A stretch of 60,187 nucleotides of DNA, taken from the NCBI GenBank assembly GCA_947492885.1, contig CANLPK010000007.1:1-60187 (forward strand), given 5' to 3'. Below are positions 19,745 to 29,988 of this stretch, in pieces (the stretch's first letter is position 1; each line of letters starts with the position of its first letter). The position numbers and the translations under genes are program-made. Below the pieces are notes generated by a model, which made no database searches, was not told the origin of the DNA, and worked only from the letters and a program-made list of their open reading frames with translations. The stretch is from Bacteroidota bacterium. Lineage in GTDB: Bacteria > Bacteroidota > Bacteroidia > UKL13-3.

Positions 19745-20542
19745 TTAAATTCCGTTTACCACTTCGTTACTTACCCCAGTGAATGAAAATCCTCCATCGT
19801 GAAATAAATTCTGCATGGTTACCATTCGGGTATAATCGCTAAATAAACTAATGCAATATTTGGCGCAATCGTCTGCACTTGCATTGCCCAATGGACTCAT
19901 CTTTTCGGCATAATCAAAAAAACCATCAAATCCTTTTACACCACCACCGGCTCTGGTTCGTGTGGGCGATTGAGAAATAGAATTAACTCTCACCTTCTTA
20001 GCTTTCCCATAATGATAACCAAAGCTGCGAGTAATCGATTCGAGCAATGCTTTTGCATCGGCCATTTCATTATAATCAGGAAATACACGTTGTGCTGCGA
20101 TATAAGAGAGTGTAACTACGCTCCCCCATTCATTTATTGCATCTTGTTTTAAACATGTTTGTAATACACGATGAAACGACATGGCACTAATATCCATCGT
20201 CTTATGCATGTGCTCATAATCCAAATCAGTATAGCTTCTTTCTTTTCTGATATTTAAACTCATGCCCACGGAATGAAGTACGAAATCGAGTTTGCCTCCC
20301 AACACTTGCATGCTTTGTGCAATTAGATTCTCTATATCTTCCGTTTTAGTTACATCGGCAGCAATAATAGCAGCGCCAGTAGCAGTAGCAAGCTCATTTA
20401 TATTGCCCATTCTAATGGCAATTGGAGCGTTTGTCAATACAAATGAGGCACCTTCCACATGCGCTCTCTCGGCTACTTTCCAAGCAATCGATTGTTGGTC
20501 GAGTGCACCGAAAATAATTCCTCTTTTTCCGTTTAGAATCAT
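19745..20542 (-). CDS. fabI: Enoyl-[acyl-carrier-protein] reductase (FabI type)
   Basis: KRGIIFGALDQQSIAWKVA; LSYIAAQRVFPDYNEMADAKALLESITRSF (two active-site Tyr plus Y-x6-K). Confidence 0.85.
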   Translation of the reverse strand: MILNGKRGIIFGALDQQSIAWKVAERAHVEGASFVLTNAPIAIRMGNINELATATGAAIIAADVTKTEDIENLIAQSMQVLGGKLDFVLHSVGMSLNIRKERSYTDLDYEHMHKTMDISAMSFHRVLQTCLKQDAINEWGSVVTLSYIAAQRVFPDYNEMADAKALLESITRSFGYHYGKAKKVRVNSISQSPTRTRAGGGVKGFDGFFDYAEKMSPLGNASADDCAKYCISLFSDYTRMVTMQNLFHDGGFSFTGVSNEVVNGI

Positions 20543-20566
20543 CTGGAAATATATAAAATGGATTAT

Positions 20567-21316
20567 TTATAAAGTGGCCAATATCTTTTTTGACTCCGAC
20601 TGATAACCAGGATCATCGGGAGTTACAGCCTTCATGGTACCCACTTTGGTATAGGCTATTTTGGCATTGGCTTTATCGCCATTAAGCCTGTACATTCTTC
20701 CCAAATCAAATTGATATAGAATATAATTCGGCTCTAACTCATTGGCTTTTTTGCAGTATTGAATTGCTTTATCCTTTGATGCTTCTGGGAGTCCTCCAAA
20801 AAATTTATCTGCCACCTGACGTTCCATCCAATTGAGTTCACTCACCTCTAAATGCCAAACTGCCAATACATGATTCGAGGCTGCATGGTTCGGACTTAGT
20901 TCAACGGCACGTTCGGCAAATTTTTTAATATCCCGTACTGCTGCAATTTTCTCTTTGGTATCGCTTATGAGTGCTATTCTTCCCATAGCTACAGCCATTA
21001 CATAATTGCTTTGCACATCATTGGCATTGATTTTAAGTGCCTTCTCTGCATAGTTTTTAGCTATGATATAAAATTCCTTTTGCTTTGCTGGATCAGCTTC
21101 CCTGCGCCCAATTCTAGACGATAATAAACTACAATTCCATAAGGCTTCGTAATTATTCATGTCGAAAGCCAATACTTGCTTGTATTTAGCCAGTGCCTCT
21201 ATTTCTTTAAATTGAGCACCCAATGACCTTGCTTCCTTTAAGGTTTTATCGGCCATAGTTTGGGCAGAGGCAGTAGAGATAAGGAATAATGTGATTATGA
21301 ATAAAAATTGTTTCAT
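20567..21316 (-). CDS. Secreted TPR-repeat protein
   Basis: Signal peptide MKQFLFIITLFLISTASAQ; TPR-like helices. Start moved to 21316 (TATTTTTGC box on minus strand at 21337-21345). Confidence 0.75.
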   Translation of the reverse strand: MKQFLFIITLFLISTASAQTMADKTLKEARSLGAQFKEIEALAKYKQVLAFDMNNYEALWNCSLLSSRIGRREADPAKQKEFYIIAKNYAEKALKINANDVQSNYVMAVAMGRIALISDTKEKIAAVRDIKKFAERAVELSPNHAASNHVLAVWHLEVSELNWMERQVADKFFGGLPEASKDKAIQYCKKANELEPNYILYQFDLGRMYRLNGDKANAKIAYTKVGTMKAVTPDDPGYQSESKKILATL

Positions 21317-21477
21317 GATAATTATGTTGTTTGTACGCAAAAATAAAGGTTCAAGGTCAAATCCCAAGCGATTATTTACGTGTTGTGTTTTTAAGACTTA
21401 TATTAGAATTTCACTACGATACCTTTTGTGTAAAAATTTTGCTATTTCATAATCCAGCCTCCAAGTATCTTTGTAAT

Positions 21478-21903
21478 ATGTTAGATAAAGAACTCCACAC
21501 ACTCACCGATGCCGAGGGTCATCACCTGAGTCCGGTATTGAATGAAGAAGTGAAGAATTACCTCATTGATATTGATGGTACAGTATGTGATGATGTTCCC
21601 AACGAGGAGCCATGGCGCATGGAAACAGCCGAGGTGTATATAGATGCTTTGGACATTGTAAATAAATGGTACGATCAAGGGCATATCATCACCTTTTTCA
21701 CATCACGAACAAGCAACTTGGCCGAAATCACCGAAAAATGGTTACAAGAAAAAGGATTTAAATATCATGGGGTACTTTACAATAAACCTCGAGGAGGAAA
21801 TTATCATTGGATCGACAACCATATCGTTCGTGCTACTCGCTTCAAGGGTAAGTTCACCGATTTGGTAGTTAAAAATAAGAAGGTAGAAGTATTTAAGAGA
21901 TAG
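21478..21903 (+). CDS. HAD-like phosphatase
   Basis: NYLIDIDGTVCDDVP (DxDGT), ITFFTSRTSNLAEITEKWL. Start moved to ATG 21478 (TATCTTTGT box 21466-21474). Confidence 0.75.
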   Translation: MLDKELHTLTDAEGHHLSPVLNEEVKNYLIDIDGTVCDDVPNEEPWRMETAEVYIDALDIVNKWYDQGHIITFFTSRTSNLAEITEKWLQEKGFKYHGVLYNKPRGGNYHWIDNHIVRATRFKGKFTDLVVKNKKVEVFKR

Positions 21904-23416
21904 GTTTTATCTCGCTGTCGATAAAGTACATTTCAACCTCGCCCTTATTCTTGGCATAAAGCTTACCTCGATGTGTGCATCTGAAATGGCTCTTCACTAA
22001 ATTAAATGTGGCTTCGCTAATATTAACCTTACCTGGCTCGCTATTTTGTTCCATACGTGCCGCCGTGTTCACGGTATCTCCCCAAATATCGTAAGCAAAC
22101 TTTTTGCTACCTACAACACCCGCTACCAATGGACCTGTGTGAATACCAATTCGGATTTCAAAATATGGCTTATCGGTACCATCGCGTTCATTTTTAATTT
22201 TTTCCATGAACTGCTGTATTTCGAGTGCTGCACGAACTACCTTCAATGGGTCATGGGTATTGGCAATGGGAATACCGCCTGCACATAAATAGGCATCTCC
22301 AATCGTCTTAATTTTTTCAATATTGTATTTCCCTACGATATCATCGAAAGCCCTAAAACAATAATCAATTTCATCTACCAAATGCTTTGGTGATAAACGT
22401 TCAGATATTTTTGTGAAGTCCTTAAAATCGGTGAATAACACAGTTACTTGCTCGTAATTGCGGGCCTGAGCCGAACCGCTTGCCTTTAGTTCATTGGCCA
22501 ATTCAAGAGGTAAAATATTCAATAGTAGCTCCTCACTTCTTCTTCTTTCTTCTTCAATAATTTTATTTTTTGTAGAAAGCTGCATGGTGGTTCGGCGTTG
22601 AAACAAGAAGAACAATGCCATCAAAACCGCCAATACCAATCCCGAAATTGCAAAACCGGTGGTGATGATTTGTTGCTTTTTATGGTTCTCATTTTCGGCA
22701 TCCTTGAGCTGAATATCTTGTTCCTGAAGCTTTGTCAACATCTCCAAACGATCTTTCTCTTCCTGAGTTTGAACAATTACCTCGTCTTTTGTTTTGATTG
22801 TTTCCTTTTGTTCAACAATGGTTTTATTGGCACTTGAGAGTTGCTCTTGCTTTGCCTTAATCTCTTTCGATCGTTTTTCCGCCTCTTCTTTCGAAATTTT
22901 TCCTTCTGCGGCCAGACGTTCATTCTCTATTTGTTGACGTTTGGCTTCTTCCATCTGCCGCTCATTCTCCTCTTGTTGTCGTTTCAATTCATCTTCCTTA
23001 AGCTTTCGCTTCATCTCCTCCTCACGTGCTATCTTTTCACTGTCATCGGTAAGCTGGCTCTTTGTTTTTTGTGCGTTATACTCGTAAATTTTAGCTTGAA
23101 TTTTATTGCCATCCCTCTTGTAAATATTCGACATATTGGTGTATGCCTCTGCCAAACCACGTTTGTAGCCAATTTTTTCGGCTAGCAAAGACGCGTCTTT
23201 TGCATACTTCAATGGCTGATCCCAAAAATCTTCAGCCACTTCTTCCGTGGTGGTAAGAAATTCTTGCGCAATTTTATTCATTATGTCTACACGCGATTTA
23301 TCATCAGGTGCAGCATTGAGTTGCTGAATATATTGCGTTATAAGCTTGCGGTTTTGAGCCTGAACTTTCACTGCAAATACAGAAAGCATGGCAATCAAAA
23401 TCAATAATCTTTTCAT
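21893..23416 (-). CDS. Class III adenylate cyclase with extracytoplasmic helical/coiled-coil region and TM
   Basis: Cyclase core VTVLFTDFKDFTKISERL, IKTIGDAYLCAGGIP, FAYDIWGDTVNTAARMEQ; Lys/Asp specificity pair of adenylate cyclases. Confidence 0.85.
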   Translation of the reverse strand: MKRLLILIAMLSVFAVKVQAQNRKLITQYIQQLNAAPDDKSRVDIMNKIAQEFLTTTEEVAEDFWDQPLKYAKDASLLAEKIGYKRGLAEAYTNMSNIYKRDGNKIQAKIYEYNAQKTKSQLTDDSEKIAREEEMKRKLKEDELKRQQEENERQMEEAKRQQIENERLAAEGKISKEEAEKRSKEIKAKQEQLSSANKTIVEQKETIKTKDEVIVQTQEEKDRLEMLTKLQEQDIQLKDAENENHKKQQIITTGFAISGLVLAVLMALFFLFQRRTTMQLSTKNKIIEEERRRSEELLLNILPLELANELKASGSAQARNYEQVTVLFTDFKDFTKISERLSPKHLVDEIDYCFRAFDDIVGKYNIEKIKTIGDAYLCAGGIPIANTHDPLKVVRAALEIQQFMEKIKNERDGTDKPYFEIRIGIHTGPLVAGVVGSKKFAYDIWGDTVNTAARMEQNSEPGKVNISEATFNLVKSHFRCTHRGKLYAKNKGEVEMYFIDSEIKPIS

Positions 23417-23517
23417 TTTGGGCTAATGTTTCAAGAAATATATAAAGTTCCAAACCTACATCATTTTTTTTCAAAAAGCAAAGGTATTTTAAAATGTTTC
23501 TCTATTTTTGTCCGAAC

Positions 23518-25047
23518 ATGTTAAAACAAAATCTTCAACAAAAGTTACAGCAGAAACTGAGCCCTCAGCAAATTCAGTTTATTAAACTGCTGCAATTAAA
23601 TACCGTTGATTTTGAAGAACGTGTAGAGCAAGAGCTTATTGAAAACCCTGCCATTGAAGATGCAAAGACAGATGAGGACAATGAAGGAGAAATGCAGGAT
23701 TATAATAATACTCAAACCGCCGAAGATATTACCCCAGTAAACTCGGAAGAGAAAGAGTTTGACGGACCTACCGACGATCTTGCCGAATTTGAAACACCCT
23801 CCGAAGACCCCTTTGAAGACGACCTCTTCGATTTAAGCAGTTATACCGATATCGACGATAATGAAGGCTTTCATTTAGGTGAAGATTTGACTGGTGACGA
23901 AGATCCGCGAGAATTTTTTATTGCCACAACAAGTACCTTTCACGAAAATTTAAAAGAACAACTCACCGCATTCAAACTTACAGAAGCCGAACATCAATTA
24001 GCCGAATACATAATTGGTAGCATTGACGATGATGGTTATTTGAGAAGATCGTTACCGGCAATGGTTAACGATATTGCCTTCTCTTTGAATACAGAAACCA
24101 CACCTCATGCTTTGGAGCAATTGCTTAAAATCATCCAAACTATGGAACCCGCTGGTATTGGCGCCCGCGATCTGCAAGAATGCCTATTACTTCAGCTTAG
24201 ACGCAGAGATAAAAATGTAATTGCTGTTAAGCTTTCTATTAAAATCATCGAACATTATATGGATGAATTTAGTAAAAAGCATTACGACAAACTCATGAAA
24301 CGCCTCGAGATTAACAATGAGCAGCTGAAAGAGGCTATCGACTTAATTGCCCATTTAAATCCGAAACCTGGTGAAAGTGCTGCTGAGTTAAAATCACAAT
24401 ATATCATTCCCGACTTCATCCTTACCAATAATAATGGAAATTTAGAGGTAACGCTGAATTCGCGTAATGCCCCCGAACTAAATATCAGCAGAAGTTACAA
24501 GGAAGCTTTACAAGGTTATGAAAAATCGGCAAAGCCTACCCGCGAACAACGCGATGCAGTGCAATTCATCAAACAAAAGTTGGACGGAGCCAAATGGTTC
24601 ATCGACAGTGTAAAACAGCGCCAACATACCCTCCTAAATACCATGCGCGCTATCGTGCATCAGCAATACGATTACTTCCTCACAGGCGACGAAAAAAAGT
24701 TGAAACCTATGATTTTGAAGAATATTGCTGAAGAAGTAAAAATGGATATAAGTACCATTTCGCGTGTGGCAAATAGTAAATATGTTGAAACCGATTTTGG
24801 AGTCATCTCTCTAAAATTCTTCTTTAGCGAGGGCATTCAAACCGAAGATGGGGAAGAGGTTTCTAATCGCGAAGTGAAGAAAATCTTACAAGATGCCATT
24901 AGTGCTGAAGACAAGCAGAAACCAATTCCAGATGAAAAGCTAATGGAAATATTGAAAGAAAAAGGTTACTCTATTGCCCGCAGAACTGTGGCAAAATATC
25001 GCGAACAACTTAGCATTCCAGTTGCCCGAATGCGTAAAGAACTCTAA
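23518..25047 (+). CDS. rpoN: RNA polymerase sigma-54 factor
   Basis: MLKQNLQQKLQQKLSPQQIQFIKLLQLNTVDFEERVEQELIENPAIE; RPN-box variant IARRTVAKYREQL. Start at ATG 23518. Confidence 0.95.
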   Translation: MLKQNLQQKLQQKLSPQQIQFIKLLQLNTVDFEERVEQELIENPAIEDAKTDEDNEGEMQDYNNTQTAEDITPVNSEEKEFDGPTDDLAEFETPSEDPFEDDLFDLSSYTDIDDNEGFHLGEDLTGDEDPREFFIATTSTFHENLKEQLTAFKLTEAEHQLAEYIIGSIDDDGYLRRSLPAMVNDIAFSLNTETTPHALEQLLKIIQTMEPAGIGARDLQECLLLQLRRRDKNVIAVKLSIKIIEHYMDEFSKKHYDKLMKRLEINNEQLKEAIDLIAHLNPKPGESAAELKSQYIIPDFILTNNNGNLEVTLNSRNAPELNISRSYKEALQGYEKSAKPTREQRDAVQFIKQKLDGAKWFIDSVKQRQHTLLNTMRAIVHQQYDYFLTGDEKKLKPMILKNIAEEVKMDISTISRVANSKYVETDFGVISLKFFFSEGIQTEDGEEVSNREVKKILQDAISAEDKQKPIPDEKLMEILKEKGYSIARRTVAKYREQLSIPVARMRKEL

Positions 25048-25075
25048 TATATAAGCCAGCAGCTTCCACTTACTT

Positions 25076-25693
25076 GTGAATGATTTAACACCCGCACAAA
25101 AACGCGCCTATTATCTTTCTGCTATCACCCACCCTGTGTTTATGCCAGTAATTGGATTCATTGTTTTCAATCAATTCAATATCATGTCGTTTCATGGGCA
25201 GGCTTTCTTAATATTACTTGGGGTATACTCGCTTACAGTAGTGGCACTCCCTTTGTATTTTATCTTTTCATTAAAACGAAGTGGATATATAGAGAGTTAT
25301 GAAATGCATACCCTTAAAGAAAGAAGGTTACCATTATTGTTTACTTCATGTGCCATGCTCTTTAATTATTACCTCATGCAAAGAGCCAATATGCTGGGCA
25401 TCTATCAAATTTATTTCTTAAGCACCGCAGCGGCTGCCATTGTATCCTTGGCAATTAGCTCCTTTTATAAAATAAGTTTGCATACCATTGGAATTGGTTT
25501 CCTCTTTGGATTGGGATTGGTACTTTCAAGTTTAGGCCAATCCGATATGCGATGGTATTTGATATTGATTGCGATTACTGCAGGCATCGTTGGATATTGC
25601 CGCTTGATTTTGAATGCACATAATCATACCCAAGTTTATTTAGGCTTTATTGTAGGCGCAATTTGTGCGTCGGGTATGCTGTTCTTTATTTAA
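25076..25693 (+). CDS. PAP2-superfamily-like membrane protein
   Basis: Multi-TM; KISLHTIGIGFLFG and GYCRLILNAHNHTQVYLGFIVG resemble PAP2 motifs. GTG start. Confidence 0.6.
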   Translation: MNDLTPAQKRAYYLSAITHPVFMPVIGFIVFNQFNIMSFHGQAFLILLGVYSLTVVALPLYFIFSLKRSGYIESYEMHTLKERRLPLLFTSCAMLFNYYLMQRANMLGIYQIYFLSTAAAAIVSLAISSFYKISLHTIGIGFLFGLGLVLSSLGQSDMRWYLILIAITAGIVGYCRLILNAHNHTQVYLGFIVGAICASGMLFFI

Positions 25694-25732
25694 TACTAAA
25701 TGAATTTTCTGAAATAGATGTATTTCGAAAAG

Positions 25733-26974
25733 TTACTGAATACAAATCTTTTTATAATAGGGTCCATTATCTTCAACCGATAACTGAAGTATATAATAAC
25801 CTGAATTCAGTCCGGTTAAATCGAGTTCTGTATTGTTTGAATCAAATTTGCGTACCAGCTTACCACTAATATCAAGGAGGTTTATCATTTCTAAATCTTG
25901 TTTCTCAACACCATTAATAGTTGCAAACCTAGCCATGACTGGATTGGGCTGAATAGAAATTTCCAAAGAATTGTTTTGGCCATTGATACCTAAATTATTT
26001 GGAATATCCCATAACATAAGATCGCTCAATACATTTCCTGTAGCGATTAATTTCCCTGAAGGCGACCAGCTTACCGAATGATATTCTCCACTATCCTTAA
26101 CACCAAAAGTGGAAATGAGGTTTCCAGTTTTAAAATCCCAAATTTTGCATGTCGAATCGGAGGATGCTGATACCACCTTACTGCCATCTGGAGAAATATC
26201 AATTTGATTTATTTCTTGCTTATGTCCAATGAGGATACTAATAATATTAGTAGTAGCTGCATCCCAAATTTTGATTTTACGATCGCGTGATGCGGAAACT
26301 ATATATTTATTGTCGGGTGTAAACTTTACACTCGTTACATAGGATGCGTGCCCCGAATAGTTATTAATTAAGGTTCCAGAGTTAGTCCAGGTTCTCACTT
26401 TATTATCACTTCCACCAGTAACAATTTGCGACCCATCAGATGAAAATTTAACGCAGGTAACCCAAGAAGGATGGGCATTTATTTCCTTAATTAAAGCACC
26501 TGTTAGATAATTATAAAGTAGTAATTTCCCATCCGAACAGCCTACCGCCACAATATTTGATGTTGGCGAAAAGTCGATGGAAAAGCCATAGGATGCACCC
26601 GTATTAATGGTGTCGACGAGCACAGGGCTAGTGCCAGAATTATCGAAAATAAAAATATTCCCGAATTCCTCAATGGCAGCAAAATAGTTGTTGCTGCTAC
26701 TAAAGGAAACGCCCATAATACACATATAGTTCGTTCCAACAGTATAATCCCAAATTAAATCAGACGAACTGGTTTCGAAAATTCTAATTTTTGCTGGATG
26801 ACAATCCGTACCGGCTAACACCTTATTGCTATTATTTGAAAATGCTATTCCATTAATTGAAAGGAAAGATGGATTTACCTTTTTAGTCCAAAGTATACTC
26901 TGCCCCAATAAATTAAATTGAAGTATTATTAAAATGAAGGCAAAAACAAATCGGTTAATAAAATTGGTGTTCAT
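25733..26974 (-). CDS. WD40-repeat protein with T9SS type A sorting domain
   Basis: Repeats such as GHASYVTSVKFTPDNKYIVSASRDRKIKIWD; C-terminal ISIQPNPVMARFATING...LDLTGLNSGYYILQLSVEDN. Confidence 0.88.
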   Translation of the reverse strand: MNTNFINRFVFAFILIILQFNLLGQSILWTKKVNPSFLSINGIAFSNNSNKVLAGTDCHPAKIRIFETSSSDLIWDYTVGTNYMCIMGVSFSSSNNYFAAIEEFGNIFIFDNSGTSPVLVDTINTGASYGFSIDFSPTSNIVAVGCSDGKLLLYNYLTGALIKEINAHPSWVTCVKFSSDGSQIVTGGSDNKVRTWTNSGTLINNYSGHASYVTSVKFTPDNKYIVSASRDRKIKIWDAATTNIISILIGHKQEINQIDISPDGSKVVSASSDSTCKIWDFKTGNLISTFGVKDSGEYHSVSWSPSGKLIATGNVLSDLMLWDIPNNLGINGQNNSLEISIQPNPVMARFATINGVEKQDLEMINLLDISGKLVRKFDSNNTELDLTGLNSGYYILQLSVEDNGPYYKKICIQ

Positions 26975-27026
26975 TGTTAAGGTGTTTTCAATGTTATACG
27001 CAATAATACTCAATAGTTGCAAAATC

Positions 27027-27059
27027 ATTGTTTTCCTTCAATAATTGAAGGAAAACAAT
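27027..27059. repeat. 15-bp perfect inverted repeat (terminator/attenuator-like)
   Basis: ATTGTTTTCCTTCAA-taa-TTGAAGGAAAACAAT between the TonB receptor and WD40 genes (both minus strand). Confidence 0.7.
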
Positions 27060-27072
27060 AATGCAATAGTAT

Positions 27073-29289
27073 TTAGTATCTCCCTCTTAAAGTAATATAC
27101 ACATTGCGTCCTGGGGCATTAATTCCGGAAGCGAAGGTGCGATATTGTGTATCTAAAATATTCTCAATACCCGCTTGAATTGTTGCATGTTTTTTGAACT
27201 CGTATTGTGCGCGCAAATTCAAAGTAAACCATGCTGGTGTTCCATCCACTGTGGCATATTGTTGGTTGTCTTCACCCAACATATTATAGTTTCTAATTTT
27301 CTTCCAGCCATTATACAATACATAAAAATTACTGCTAAAACGGTTTTCAGTAAACTGTAAATTAACACTTCCAGTAATTGGTGAAACATGATCTAGCGGG
27401 TAATCAAATGAATCGGTTTTGATTCTGCCATACGTATAATTGAAGTTGGCTCGTACAGTGAAGTTCGCATCCATCTTGTAAATATAGTTACTGCTCAATC
27501 CGTAAACATAAGCTTTGCTCTTGTTTTGAGGTGCTACCACAACCGACATGGTATTGCTATACATTACCGAATCCTTTCCATTAAATGTGAAATTATCAGT
27601 GACAATAGCATCCGTAATTATGGTGTAGTACACCACATTTTCCCAACTAAGTTTCCTACCCATTTTACGTGTGATACTTAAATCGGTAGTCCATGTTTTT
27701 TCTGGTTTCAAATCGGAGTTTGGAACTATCAAGCGACCTGGAACTGATTCAAAAACTTTAGTGAGGTCGTCAACATTAGGAACCCTAAATCCAGTATTCG
27801 TAAATAAAGCGATACGCCATTGATTATTAGGGTTAGAAATAATGCCAATATTACCCGAATATACCGGAGTGTTTTGAACAATATCATTATAGGGAAGCTT
27901 ACGAAAAGTAGTATCTAAAATGGTTGAATGTAAATTACTAATACCGATTCGAACACCATCATTCAAAACAAGTTTTGAATTTATTTCATAGGTATGTGTT
28001 GCGTATAACGCTGCATTCATCATCGTATTTACTCCATCAGGATAACGCGTATCAAGCGGTAAGGTAGTTAAGGAAATAATTTTTTCTTGGGTTGCAGTCG
28101 ATTTCAAATTATTATTCTGAATATCTATACCAAAACGTAAATCATGTTTAGCCAGCTTATTATCTATATCAATGTTTAAACCAAGTACTGCTACATCTTC
28201 AACCCGATGATTCAAATTTTGGCTTCCAAAATTCCGATTGTGGCGGCTTTCTTGAATGGTTTGACTGCTCACATTGGCAACCACACTTCTAAGCCATGTT
28301 TTATCTTCATCCAGGTATTTAAAAGTGTAAATCCCCATTAACCTTAATTGCGGTCCATAATACCATTCCGCACTATTCAATCCATTTCCTTTCGGGTCGG
28401 TTAAGCGATCATAGCGTGGTACGTTGCCACTATTCGAATATTGAATATTCAAGAGATGAGAAATCTTTGTGTTTTGTTGAAACAATATCTTACCAAGTAA
28501 ATCCAATTGCTTAAAACCACTAAACTTTTGCAAATATTTGTTCGTGTTTTTAATCAACGAATCCTTTCCATTAATTCGTTCAACATAAAATGGGCGCGTA
28601 CCATATTCGTTGGTATAAAAAGGATTCATATTTTTCCCACTTTCCAAATCTCCAAAATCGCTATTCGTTGCTGAAATTAAAAAGGCAAATTTCTTAAACC
28701 CGAAATTCAAATCAACATGTTGTGCCATTTCATTGTTTACGGTACCATAACGTCCATATGCATTGACTTTCAACAACATTTTGTTGCCTGTTGACAAACT
28801 TGGATTCTTGGTAAAAAAATGGATAGCACCACCTAATGCATCGCTCCCATAAACGGTGGAAGCAGGCCCATATGCAATTTCCACGCGATCAAGCATGGCA
28901 TTGTCAATAGCTACCATGTTTTGTAAATGCCCAGCTCTATAGATAATATTATTCATGCGCACCCCGTCTACTACAAGCAATACGCGACTCGCCTCAAAGC
29001 CCCTTAAAATGGGGCTTCCTCCACCTTGCTGGCTTTTTTGAACGCCAATACCTTGCGCTGCTACCAAGTCCGCAGTCGATTGTGCATTCGTCTTGGCAAT
29101 ATCCTCACTTGTAATAACGGTTACTTGCTGTGCTACCTTGTTCTTGTCTTGCGTTTCTTTATTGGCTGAGATTACGACCTCCCTAATATTCACGGTATCG
29201 GCTGGGGTTTGAGCCCAAGCACCAAGGCTACCGATGATTGTGATGAAAAAACAACCATATTTAATTATTGTATTCTTGAATGAATTCAT
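27073..29289 (-). CDS. TonB-dependent outer-membrane receptor
   Basis: Plug: QQVTVITSEDIAKTNAQSTADLVAAQGIGVQKSQQGGGSPILRGFEASRVLLVVDGVRMNNIIYRAGHLQ; C-terminal IENILDTQYRTFASGINAPGRNVYITLRGRY. Confidence 0.93.
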   Translation of the reverse strand: MNSFKNTIIKYGCFFITIIGSLGAWAQTPADTVNIREVVISANKETQDKNKVAQQVTVITSEDIAKTNAQSTADLVAAQGIGVQKSQQGGGSPILRGFEASRVLLVVDGVRMNNIIYRAGHLQNMVAIDNAMLDRVEIAYGPASTVYGSDALGGAIHFFTKNPSLSTGNKMLLKVNAYGRYGTVNNEMAQHVDLNFGFKKFAFLISATNSDFGDLESGKNMNPFYTNEYGTRPFYVERINGKDSLIKNTNKYLQKFSGFKQLDLLGKILFQQNTKISHLLNIQYSNSGNVPRYDRLTDPKGNGLNSAEWYYGPQLRLMGIYTFKYLDEDKTWLRSVVANVSSQTIQESRHNRNFGSQNLNHRVEDVAVLGLNIDIDNKLAKHDLRFGIDIQNNNLKSTATQEKIISLTTLPLDTRYPDGVNTMMNAALYATHTYEINSKLVLNDGVRIGISNLHSTILDTTFRKLPYNDIVQNTPVYSGNIGIISNPNNQWRIALFTNTGFRVPNVDDLTKVFESVPGRLIVPNSDLKPEKTWTTDLSITRKMGRKLSWENVVYYTIITDAIVTDNFTFNGKDSVMYSNTMSVVVAPQNKSKAYVYGLSSNYIYKMDANFTVRANFNYTYGRIKTDSFDYPLDHVSPITGSVNLQFTENRFSSNFYVLYNGWKKIRNYNMLGEDNQQYATVDGTPAWFTLNLRAQYEFKKHATIQAGIENILDTQYRTFASGINAPGRNVYITLRGRY

Positions 29290-29434
29290 ATTAAAAATAT
29301 TATGATAAAAAATATTAGCATCAATTTAATCCTAAATGAATACCAATAATAGGTATACATCCTGGTATGCATGCTTTAAAAAATAGATTCTTTGCAAAGG
29401 AGAATTCCCTTTACAATAGGGTAATTATTTTAAT

Positions 29435-29941
29435 TCAGCCTTTAGGAGGTGGTGAATTTAACGAAGAAGAAGGTGCCTGGCAATAGCATGGATAACCATA
29501 GCTCAATTGTATTACCATACCATAATTATCAGAATAAAATGGTGTGTTGTTTTGAAAGTAGTTTAAAGAAAACAGAACCGATAGCGGTGGGACGCCACTT
29601 TTTGAATTCTCTTTTTTCTCAGAAAAATAAGATGCAATTTGATTTAATAAATCGCGTTCTTCATTGTCCTGTTTTACGGTGAGTACTAATTTATCCGAAT
29701 CATAGGAGATGTTCTTAACATCATACATTACTTCATTAATCCTAATTTCATGCTCATTAATTTTAAAACTCTGATATTCTTCATAAGTTAAACAAAGCGT
29801 TGATTCCTCACCATTTATAATGGGTTTCCAATTTTCGTGATGAAGTTGTCTTGTTTTTACTTCCCAAAATACTTGCATCACCACACTCTGTGTAAGAAGG
29901 AGCAACAGTAGCCCGAAACTGATTTGTTTTATGGAAAGCAT
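29435..29941 (-). CDS. Hypothetical exported protein upstream of the TonB receptor
   Basis: N-terminal hydrophobic segment; same orientation as the TonB receptor; no family recognised. Confidence 0.55.
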   Translation of the reverse strand: MLSIKQISFGLLLLLLTQSVVMQVFWEVKTRQLHHENWKPIINGEESTLCLTYEEYQSFKINEHEIRINEVMYDVKNISYDSDKLVLTVKQDNEERDLLNQIASYFSEKKENSKSGVPPLSVLFSLNYFQNNTPFYSDNYGMVIQLSYGYPCYCQAPSSSLNSPPPKG

Positions 29942-29988
29942 GAAGGCACAATTTTAATGATTTTTTATTTAATATACCTTTGCATCCC

